Origin: Cyanobacteria bacterium UBA11153
GTDB lineage: Bacteria > Cyanobacteriota > Cyanobacteriia > Cyanobacteriales > Coleofasciculaceae
Assembly (NCBI GenBank): GCA_003511885.1
Contig: DOIX01000386.1
Location: forward strand, 9,844-28,849
DNA: 19,006 nucleotides
Direction of reading: 5' to 3'
The notes beneath the pieces were generated by a model. That model was given only the letters and a program-made list of their open reading frames with translations. It searched no databases and was not told where the DNA came from. Positions 12,591-19,006 of the stretch are shown piece after piece (position 1 is the first letter of the stretch; the number at the start of each line of letters is the position of its first letter). The translations under genes and the position numbers were made by a program.

Positions 12591-13682
12591 ATGAAACTTG
12601 AAGAATTACCACTAATCGATATTTTCAATAATTTGCGTCAACGACATGGGTTACCGTTGGGGGTGGATGATTATCTGGTAGTATTGCGATCGCTACAATC
12701 TGGTTTTGGTATTGGTACTCGTGAGGAATTGGTACAGCTTTGCTGTTTAGTGTGGGCTAAGTCTGAGGCTGAGAGTCGTTTAGTGCGACGGTTATTTGAG
12801 CAAATGTGGCGATATTCTCTTCCTGAGTTGGAGAATAGAGAAAATATTTCTGTAGATGCTACTTCATCCACCTCAGTCAAGCCAAAAATTACTAAAAATG
12901 AAACCCTAGAATCGTTCCCAAATTTACCCACACAACCCAGTATAACCCCCGAACCCGTGCAAGCGGTGCAAGCTGTGCGGAGTAGTCGGCGACATCGGGA
13001 ATTGAAACCACCTCGCTATAGTTTTCTAGGCGAATATTTCCCCGTTACTCGCAGACAAATGAAGCAAAATTGGCGTTATTTGCGTCGTTTAATCCGAGAA
13101 GGATTACCGATAGAATTAGATGTAGAAGCGACGGTAGTAAAAATGGGGCGAGAGGGTATTTTACTGGAACCAGTATTAGTACCGCGTCGTTGTAATAGAA
13201 CCAAATTGGTGTTACTAATAGATCGAGAAGGTTCAATGGTTCCCTTTCATGATTTATCCAAACAATTAGTAGATACGGCACAGCGCGGTGGCAATTTTCG
13301 GCAAACTCACGTCTTTTATTTTCACGATTATGTTGATGAATATCTCTACCACCATCCAGCCTTAATGAATGCTCAACCCATATCTGAAGTTTTAGGAGAA
13401 ATGGCAGAAGATACAGTGGTATTAATTGTCAGTGATGGGGGTGCAGCGCGGAGAAGTTTTGATGAAGAAAGGGTGAAAAGTACTAAAATATGGGTGGAAA
13501 AGTTGCGAGATTCAGTGCGCTATTTAGCTTGGCTGAATCCCATGCCAAATCAGAGTTGGGAAAATACAACAGCGGTGGAAATTGCTAGTTTTGTTCCGAT
13601 GTTTGAGATGAGTCGTCAGGAGATGAATAGGGCGATTAGGATTTTGCGGGGTGGTGATGATGATTCTAGGGTTAGAATATAA
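12591..13682 (+). CDS. vWA domain-containing protein of a MoxR-vWA system
   Basis: This 363-residue protein has three parts: an N-terminal helical domain (about 1-85, with LPLIDIFNNLRQRHGLPLGVDDYLVVLRSLQ); a low-complexity linker (about 86-140); and a segment EYFPVTRRQMKQNWRYLRR (148-166) leading into a vWA domain (about 203-353). The metal-binding (MIDAS) loop reads LIDREGSM (209-216), with Asp211 and Ser215, but Glu where classic DxSxS motifs have Ser. A second Asp is in VSDGGA (280-285). Conserved AWLNPMP (313-319) and FVPMFEMSRQ (334-343) mark it as the cyanobacterial system type rather than a generic vWA protein. It should be the adaptor of the MoxR ATPase. The start at 12591 lacks a good ribosome binding site, probably because the repeat was inserted just upstream. 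It is two bases from the STAND gene. Confidence 0.9.
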   Translation: MKLEELPLIDIFNNLRQRHGLPLGVDDYLVVLRSLQSGFGIGTREELVQLCCLVWAKSEAESRLVRRLFEQMWRYSLPELENRENISVDATSSTSVKPKITKNETLESFPNLPTQPSITPEPVQAVQAVRSSRRHRELKPPRYSFLGEYFPVTRRQMKQNWRYLRRLIREGLPIELDVEATVVKMGREGILLEPVLVPRRCNRTKLVLLIDREGSMVPFHDLSKQLVDTAQRGGNFRQTHVFYFHDYVDEYLYHHPALMNAQPISEVLGEMAEDTVVLIVSDGGAARRSFDEERVKSTKIWVEKLRDSVRYLAWLNPMPNQSWENTTAVEIASFVPMFEMSRQEMNRAIRILRGGDDDSRVRI

Positions 13683-13684
13683 GA

Positions 13685-15502
13685 ATGGCTACCAGAAATA
13701 AAGATAGGGAAATGCAAGTTGCTATCAAACGGGTGGAAGGATTTGCCAAAGAATTTGGCGAGGCACATCGCCACCTAGCCCGTCTCGCTGCATTTCCACT
13801 AGTACTCACTCCCGATTTACTCTATCAAATTTGGGCAAACTTTGTCCCAGAAGCGCCTTGGAGTGCTGTAGCGATGGTATTGCTGTCCCGATTATGCCGG
13901 GAAGTAGGATATGAAATATATCAGATGGATAATTGCGATCGCAATTTGTTATTACGGGAATTAAAGCAAGAATTTGGGCAAAAAATATTAGATGAATTGG
14001 GTGAGTTTTTACTGGATTATGTGGCGCAGCAATTAATTGGAGATGATCCGGATACGGAGGATTTGCAAGAAGCACAAGAGTGGACAGCATTAGCTTATAC
14101 AAAGCCAAATCAAGCAGCGCAGGAGTTAGCTTTGGCGCTGAAGGAGAAGGTGAAAAATGAGGATATGGGAGAGGTTTTGCGGCTGGCTTCTTTGGTGGAG
14201 ACTTTGGCGGAACCTTTGGTTGATGCGGGGTTTGAGCCTTTATTAGTTTATATTCGAGGGATGATAAATTATGTTCGTGGTAATAGAGAGATGGCAGCTA
14301 ATCAATTTAGAAAGTTGCATGTAAAGGGTAGCCAAGTTAAAATTGCTGGAGTAACGTTGGATATCCCATTAAATAATGTACAACGTCGAGATTTCCAGGT
14401 TGCAGGAGTTTTACCTCCCGATGCTCCTAGTTATGTAACAAGGCAAGGAGACATCGATATTTATGAGGGATTGAAAGCAGGAGAATTTTGCTACATATTC
14501 AACTCGCGGCAGATGGGAAAATCTAGCTTAATAGTGCGAACTGGGCCAAAGCTGAGATCAGACGGTTTTGCTTGTATTCTTATTGATATGTCAAACTTGG
14601 GCACTCAAATGACTCAAGATCAGTGGTATGCAACTCTGATAGATAAAATTGCCAAGAGTTGTGCTATAAATTTTAATTTGAGTACTTGGTGGAAGGCTCA
14701 CAGCCTCCTGTCTCCAATTCTTCGATTGGGTAAGTTTATCGAAGAAGTATTACTAGTCCAGATTAAACAACCTATTGTTATTTTTATTGATGAAGTAGAT
14801 AGTATATTATTCCTAAAATTTTCCACTGATGATTTCTTTGCGTTTATTCGTTACTGCTACAATCAACGTGCTAATAACCCAGAATATCGAAGGCTTACAT
14901 TTTGCCTAGTAGGAGTAGTCACTCCCTCTCAGCTAATTCAAGATAAAAAGAGAACGCCATTTAACATTGGTCGGGCGATTGAACTTAACGGTTTTAAATT
15001 GGATGAAGTTGCACCATTAGCACAGGGATTAGCGGGGAAGGTAGATAATCCTCAAACTGTCCTCAGAGAGATTCTTGACTGGACAGGTAGACAACCTTTT
15101 CTCACTCAAAAGATTTGTTCATTGATTGCAAAGTCTAAATTTCCTATTCATGCAGGGAGTGAAGCAGAGAGGGTAGAAGAGATAGTGCGATCGCACATTA
15201 TCAATAACTGGGAATCGCAAGATAGCCCTGAACATTTGCAGACGATAAGAGATAGGATTTTCTGGATTCAGCAGAGTTCTGTTAAATTGCTAAGGCTATA
15301 TCAGCAGATTTTACAAGAAGGAGAGATCCGAGGGGATAATAGTCGCGAGCAAATCGAATTACTGCTATCTGGTTTAGTTGTTCAACAGGATGGTAGTTTA
15401 AGAGTTTATAATCGTATTTACGAAGCTGTCTTTAATCAAGCTTGGATTGAGAAAGAAGCAGCAAAATTGCGGGAATTAAATATTGATCCAGATACAATTT
15501 AG
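13685..15502 (+). CDS. Two-part protein: vWA-MoxR-associated helical domain fused to a STAND-like AAA NTPase
   Basis: This 605-residue third component follows the vWA gene by two bases. Residues 1-228 are a helical, partly TPR-like domain (FAKEFGEAHRHLARLAAFPL; later AEPLVDAGFEPLLVYIRGM) that I recall only from MoxR-vWA operons of cyanobacteria. Residues about 240-585 are an AAA-like (AAA_35 type) NTPase: VLPPDAPSYVTRQGD (242-256), a Walker A variant NSRQMGKSSL (273-282), Walker B PIVIFIDEVDSI (363-374), then a winged-helix-like region ending in VYNRIYEAVFNQAW (574-587). The protein stops soon after, in AAKLRELNIDPDTI, a tail shared with the Uma2 proteins, rather than continuing into the WD40 or other C-terminal modules I would expect. 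A nucleotide-driven switch acting with MoxR and vWA is the likely role. The helical domain could instead be a binding platform. Confidence 0.88.
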   Translation: MATRNKDREMQVAIKRVEGFAKEFGEAHRHLARLAAFPLVLTPDLLYQIWANFVPEAPWSAVAMVLLSRLCREVGYEIYQMDNCDRNLLLRELKQEFGQKILDELGEFLLDYVAQQLIGDDPDTEDLQEAQEWTALAYTKPNQAAQELALALKEKVKNEDMGEVLRLASLVETLAEPLVDAGFEPLLVYIRGMINYVRGNREMAANQFRKLHVKGSQVKIAGVTLDIPLNNVQRRDFQVAGVLPPDAPSYVTRQGDIDIYEGLKAGEFCYIFNSRQMGKSSLIVRTGPKLRSDGFACILIDMSNLGTQMTQDQWYATLIDKIAKSCAINFNLSTWWKAHSLLSPILRLGKFIEEVLLVQIKQPIVIFIDEVDSILFLKFSTDDFFAFIRYCYNQRANNPEYRRLTFCLVGVVTPSQLIQDKKRTPFNIGRAIELNGFKLDEVAPLAQGLAGKVDNPQTVLREILDWTGRQPFLTQKICSLIAKSKFPIHAGSEAERVEEIVRSHIINNWESQDSPEHLQTIRDRIFWIQQSSVKLLRLYQQILQEGEIRGDNSREQIELLLSGLVVQQDGSLRVYNRIYEAVFNQAWIEKEAAKLRELNIDPDTI

Positions 15503-15577
15503 CTCCGGCTTTGCCCAATCCAGACATCCCAGAGCGGAACTACTCTAAAATAAAAACAACCCTCCAACCTAGCAGCC

Positions 15578-16420
15578 ATGATACTCACCCAAGAATTAGC
15601 CCCTCTCCAAGAAATAGCAGCACCAGAGATACCAGAAAATGTTATCTTTCCTTCAGGCGATTTATATAGCGATGAACCTCCTGTGGAAACTGAACTACAT
15701 CTAGAACAAATACTACTATTCCTCAAATGTCTCAAATGGTTGTGGCGAGAGCGAAATGACTTCTACGCCGCCGGAAACCTGACTATCTACTATAGTCCCC
15801 GCCAACGGAAATCAGAAGACTTTAGAGGACCAGACTTTTTTGTAGTATTAGACACGGAAAAGAAAACTCGCAAAAGTTGGGTAGTCTGGGAAGAAGATGG
15901 GAAATATCCAAATGTCATTGTGGAAATACTCTCGCCCAAAACTGCTGATGTGGATAAAGGATTTAAGAAAAAACTCTATCAGAATACATTTAGAACACCA
16001 GATTACTTTTGGTTCGATCCCTATACGCTAGAATTTGCCGGATTTTGTCTGGTGAGAGGCAATTACCAAGCAATAGAACCCAACGAAAGAAAACATTTAT
16101 GGAGTCAGGAGCTAGGTTTGTATCTGGGAATATACAACAAACAACTACGATTTTTTAGCCCTGATGGACAATTAGTTCCGACACCAGAAGAAGTAGCGGA
16201 ATTAGAACGTCAGGAGAAAGAATTGGCTCTACAACAATTAGAATCCGAACGTCAGGAGAAAGAATTAGAACGTCAGGAGAAAGAAGTAGCAATTCAAGAG
16301 AAAGAATTAGCAATTCAGGAGAAAGAGGTAGCAATTCAGGAGAAAGAATTAGCGATAACACAAGCAGAGAGATTAGCAGCTAAACTCCGGGAATTAAATA
16401 TAGATCCAGGTAGCATTTAG
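15578..16420 (+). CDS. Uma2 family (DUF820) nuclease-fold protein, copy 2
   Basis: This 280-residue paralogue aligns with copy 1 without gaps over its first 200 or so residues, and the DNA is also closely similar. The active-site-like residues are conserved: Asp86, Glu116 (VIVEILSP) and the Lys cluster at 127-132. The coiled coil after residue 205 is one heptad longer than in copy 1, which accounts exactly for the 7-residue length difference. The tail is AAKLRELNIDPGSI. It lies 75 bp after the STAND gene, with its own conserved leader, so it could be transcribed separately or as the end of the operon. Role unknown; a nuclease effector is possible. Confidence 0.9.
   Translation: MILTQELAPLQEIAAPEIPENVIFPSGDLYSDEPPVETELHLEQILLFLKCLKWLWRERNDFYAAGNLTIYYSPRQRKSEDFRGPDFFVVLDTEKKTRKSWVVWEEDGKYPNVIVEILSPKTADVDKGFKKKLYQNTFRTPDYFWFDPYTLEFAGFCLVRGNYQAIEPNERKHLWSQELGLYLGIYNKQLRFFSPDGQLVPTPEEVAELERQEKELALQQLESERQEKELERQEKEVAIQEKELAIQEKEVAIQEKELAITQAERLAAKLRELNIDPGSI
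16208..16351 (+). repeat. 21-bp coding minisatellite (heptad repeats) in Uma2 copy 2
   Basis: Codons 211-258 consist of RQEKE and xAIQEKE units. Three consecutive near-identical 21-base units (gcaattcaggagaaagaatta type) occur at about 16290-16350, a longer pure run than in copy 1. Confidence 0.7.
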
Positions 16421-16506
16421 CACTATTGTTCTCCCGAAAACTTTTCTCTGAGCGCAACTCCCCAACGCTAAAATAGAAACAATCCCCTAAATCTCACCTA
16501 CCCGCC

Positions 16507-17265
16507 ATGACACTAATCCAAGAATTAGCCTCCCCTCAAGAGATATTAGAACCAGAGATACCAGAAAATGTTATCTTTCCTCCAGGCGATTTATATAGTG
16601 ATGAACCTCCCTTGGAAAGTGAACTCCATCTCAGACAAATAATTCTCTTCCTCAGCTCCTTACAATGGCTATGGCGAGATAGAAATGACTTCTATGCCAT
16701 GGCAAACCTCACTATCTACTACAGTCCCCGCCAACTGCAATCCCAAGACTTTAGAGGACCAGACTTTTTTGTGGTATTGGATACGGAAAGGAAAACTCGC
16801 AAAAGTTGGGCAGTCTGGGAAGAAGATGGAAAATATCCTAATGTTATTGTGGAACTTCTGTCACCAGAAACAGCTTCAACAGATAAAAACGATAAGAAAA
16901 AAATTTATCAGAATACATTTAGAACCCCTGATTACTTTTGGTTTGACCCCTATACACTAGAATTTGCTGGATTTCATTTAGTAGATGGTAAATATCAAGT
17001 AATTGACAAGAATGAACAAGGATATTTGTGGAGTCAGCAGTTGAGTTTATATCTGGGAATATATAATAAACAACTGCGATTTTTTACCCCTGATGGAGAA
17101 CTAGTTCCGACACCGGAAGAGGTAGCAGAATCAGCACTCCAGAAGAAGGAATTAAAACGTCAGGAGAAGGAATTAGAACGTCAGGAGAAAGAATTAGCTA
17201 TAGCAAAAGTAGAAAGATTAGCAGCCAAACTGCGGGAATTAAATATCGATCCAGATACAATTTAA
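16507..17265 (+). CDS. Uma2 family (DUF820) nuclease-fold protein, copy 3
   Basis: This 252-residue third paralogue is the most diverged but aligns without gaps over the first ~205 residues. Asp86 and Glu116 (VIVELLSP) are kept. The following lysine region reads STDKNDKKKIY, differing from the DVDKGFKKKLY of copies 1 and 2. The coiled coil is three heptads shorter than copy 1 and four shorter than copy 2, which accounts for the whole length difference. The tail AAKLRELNIDPDTI is identical in residues to the end of the STAND protein. It is 86 bp after copy 2, with a related leader. Its stop is only 13 bp from the stop of the convergent transporter gene, leaving almost no room for a terminator. 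Confidence 0.9.
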   Translation: MTLIQELASPQEILEPEIPENVIFPPGDLYSDEPPLESELHLRQIILFLSSLQWLWRDRNDFYAMANLTIYYSPRQLQSQDFRGPDFFVVLDTERKTRKSWAVWEEDGKYPNVIVELLSPETASTDKNDKKKIYQNTFRTPDYFWFDPYTLEFAGFHLVDGKYQVIDKNEQGYLWSQQLSLYLGIYNKQLRFFTPDGELVPTPEEVAESALQKKELKRQEKELERQEKELAIAKVERLAAKLRELNIDPDTI

Positions 17266-17278
17266 CTGCTACCGCACC

Positions 17279-18772
17279 TTACTCGTCGCTTATCTCCTTC
17301 TTTTCTAGCCCAAGCTTACGTTCCCTCAACTTTAACAGAATTTCCGCATGAACTTCGCGAGTAATAGGATAAAAATAAGCCAGAATTAAACCACAAATCA
17401 AGAAAAAAGTGGGGAGAGGACCGACAGCAAAACGAATAGCGAAAAGTGCTGATTCAGGTTGGACTGGTACGATCGATTCACCTGGTTTTGGCGTAATTAA
17501 TCCAGCTTTACCTAATGCTACTCCTACTAACCACAAACCAAAGGCTAATCCAAATTTTTGCAAAAGTACCATAAACGCATAAAAAATTCCTTCCCTCCGC
17601 TTACCTGTTTTTAATTCGTCTAATTCAATCACATCTGGTAACATTGACCAAGGAACTAGATAAGCGGTAGCAACACCAAACCCCGCCATAGCAAATAGTA
17701 CATACATGAACCCAACTTGATCTGGCGGTAAAAAGAACAATCCTCCTTCTGCGATAATCCACAAACTCATTCCCATAAAATAAACCCCCCGTTTCCCAAC
17801 TCTCCGACTCATAAAATTCCAGACAAACAGCATCACTAACGCCACACCTTGCACAACTAAAGCTGCTGTGAAATAGGAATCTTGGCGCATCCAGCAAATC
17901 AGAAAGTAGGGAATAATAGCAGCAGTTAACTGGAAAGCTAGCCAGGAAAATAGATAAATTCCGATGACATAAAGAAAGGGTTTATTCGTGAAAGCAATTA
18001 AAAATTGCTCGAAAAAAGGAATTGATTCTTCCTCACTTTCAGAATTTTGATGATTCTCCTCAATTTCCACATAACGAGATCCGCCAACCGCAGTAGGATC
18101 TTGAGTTCCCCAGACACACCAATAAGTTGGTAATACCGAAAAAAGCGTACAGATGAGTGCTAAAACTAAATATCGTTGTTGGTCATTAGAAATAGTAGCA
18201 AAAATGATTTGACCTAATGCGAGTGAAAAAATACTACCGCCAATGGAAAAAGCAAAGCGAAAATTGTTTAAACTTGTCCGTTCGTTATAATCTTGAGTTA
18301 ATTCTGCTGTTAGTGCAGTATAAGGCAAATTTACACCAGTAAAAGCCATATTGAATAAAATACTAACAATTGCGTAGTACCAAAATAAAATCCACTGATT
18401 CGTTTCTCCGTTATCGGAAAAGTGAGGTACAATCCACTGGAGAAAAAAGAAAATACCAAAAGGAATAGCTGCAAAAATCATCCAAGAGTGACGACGACCC
18501 CAACGAGAACGAGTGCGATCGCTCAATACCCCAACTATGGGATCGTTTATCGCATCCCAAATTTTCCCAATTAACAGTACTGTACCTGCTAGTTCTGGTT
18601 TTAAACCAGCGACATTCGTCAGGAAAATTAGCAAGGAAAAAGCTAAGAGGGTAGAAGTAATCCCAGCACCCATATCACCCGCACCGTAAGCGAGCTTGGT
18701 ACTGAAACTCAACTTTTGAGATGGGGATTCATTCTGCGCAACTGCAGCATCTTCATGGGAATGGTTAGTCAT
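17279..18772 (-). CDS. GPH (MelB-like) family MFS transporter
   Basis: This 497-residue integral membrane protein should have twelve transmembrane helices. The N-terminal part carries the family signature around IWDAINDPIVGVLSDRTRSRWGRRHSWM (71-98): an Asp-rich first segment and the conserved loop between helices 2 and 3. This places it in the glycoside-pentoside-hexuronide:cation symporter group (MFS_2), to which MelB belongs. A soluble acidic loop near the middle (YVEIEENHQNSESEEESIP, about 233-251) separates the two six-helix halves. The substrate cannot be told; a sugar or related organic solute with a cation is likely by family. It faces the Uma2 array and is not part of it. A HIP1 site lies in the gene (18515-18522). 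Confidence 0.92.
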   Translation of the reverse strand: MTNHSHEDAAVAQNESPSQKLSFSTKLAYGAGDMGAGITSTLLAFSLLIFLTNVAGLKPELAGTVLLIGKIWDAINDPIVGVLSDRTRSRWGRRHSWMIFAAIPFGIFFFLQWIVPHFSDNGETNQWILFWYYAIVSILFNMAFTGVNLPYTALTAELTQDYNERTSLNNFRFAFSIGGSIFSLALGQIIFATISNDQQRYLVLALICTLFSVLPTYWCVWGTQDPTAVGGSRYVEIEENHQNSESEEESIPFFEQFLIAFTNKPFLYVIGIYLFSWLAFQLTAAIIPYFLICWMRQDSYFTAALVVQGVALVMLFVWNFMSRRVGKRGVYFMGMSLWIIAEGGLFFLPPDQVGFMYVLFAMAGFGVATAYLVPWSMLPDVIELDELKTGKRREGIFYAFMVLLQKFGLAFGLWLVGVALGKAGLITPKPGESIVPVQPESALFAIRFAVGPLPTFFLICGLILAYFYPITREVHAEILLKLRERKLGLEKKEISDE

Positions 18773-19006
18773 AGCAGTCTCTTCACTCTTGAGTCAGACT
18801 CGAAATTGCCTAACTGTACCATAACCTCATAATGGGAGTTCATCATCCCCTTTCCCAGACTCAAGGCAAACATTATGGGACTAAGATTGGGATGGGGATC
18901 CCACGGATGTCTGTGGGAGTAAGCTGCGGCGCATCTAAATTGGATCGTAAATTTATCGAAAGGGGTGTGGGGTGCAGGGTGTGGGGATATATAGCAGTGG
19001 ACAGTT
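18773..19006. other. Spacer with short repeats at the right edge
   Basis: This presumably holds the promoter of the transporter gene. It contains a small hairpin TCCCAC GGATGTCT GTGGGA (about 18899-18918), then a G-rich ggggtgtggggtgcagggtg run and a final agcagtggacagtt, the inverse of the heptamer repeat at 5891-5914. No gene is visible. Confidence 0.5.

Noticed and set aside
13045..14108. Minus-strand frames of 78 and 100 residues under the vWA and STAND genes
   Set aside because: Antisense shadows of well-supported genes, with no start signals or recognisable domains.
17625..17897. 90-residue minus-strand frame inside the transporter
   Set aside because: Out-of-frame reading of the same strand within a clear 12-helix MFS gene; composition is Cys/Arg/Ser-rich and unlike a protein.

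Overview
The window looks chromosomal and cyanobacterial. About a dozen copies of the HIP1 octamer GCGATCGC are scattered through it (for example near 943, 1270, 4808, 5108, 6112, 8639, 11026, 11429, 12685, 13937, 15187 and 18515). It carries an orange carotenoid protein gene with a beta-carotene ketolase gene, three Uma2 (DUF820) genes, and AT-rich spacers full of the short palindromic and GGGGTTGGGGAGGGG-type repeats common in filamentous cyanobacteria. A filamentous oscillatorialean or nostocalean host is a reasonable guess; the genus cannot be read from this sequence.

Layout. 1-1.4 kb: repeat-rich DNA with a possible gene end at the edge, a MITE-like foldback element (about 480-653) abutting a small hypothetical gene (679-996), a strong terminator, and a small hypothetical gene on the minus strand (1071-1391). 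1.7-3.8 kb, minus strand: ocp then crtW, i.e. the photoprotective protein and an enzyme able to make its ketocarotenoid. 4.1-5.8 kb, plus strand: two translationally coupled hypothetical genes and a YbjN-family gene. 6.0-9.0 kb: hflX (ribosome-associated GTPase, with an unusual 5' end) and an M20 amidohydrolase. 9.15-17.27 kb: the island described below. 17.3-18.8 kb, minus strand: a GPH/MelB-like MFS transporter.

The island (9150-17265) is the most interesting part. In order: a Uma2 nuclease-fold gene; a divergent 48-residue membrane peptide gene; an N-terminal HTH protein whose C-terminal half resembles the inactive-STAND (iSTAND) type; a MoxR AAA+ ATPase; a vWA protein; a protein joining an N-terminal helical domain to a STAND-like AAA NTPase; and two more Uma2 genes. 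MoxR + vWA + a third STAND-linked protein is the plan of the vWA-MoxR-associated ternary conflict systems predicted by Aravind and colleagues. I infer that this locus is a cyanobacterial version, possibly a defence or programmed-response system, with Uma2 proteins as neighbours or possible effectors. The sequence adds several oddities: a 5-bp tandem duplication (AAATT twice) breaks the HTH-iSTAND gene into two frames; a ~97-bp tandem repeat sits between the MoxR and vWA genes; the STAND protein ends in the same 14-residue tail as the Uma2 proteins, with nearly identical DNA; and the three Uma2 proteins differ in length only by whole heptads in a C-terminal coiled coil.

Outside the island the genes look like ordinary housekeeping or photoprotection genes. 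The exception is hflX, where a conserved-looking N-terminal segment of 62 codons is open upstream of the first ATG but begins at ATC rather than a canonical start.
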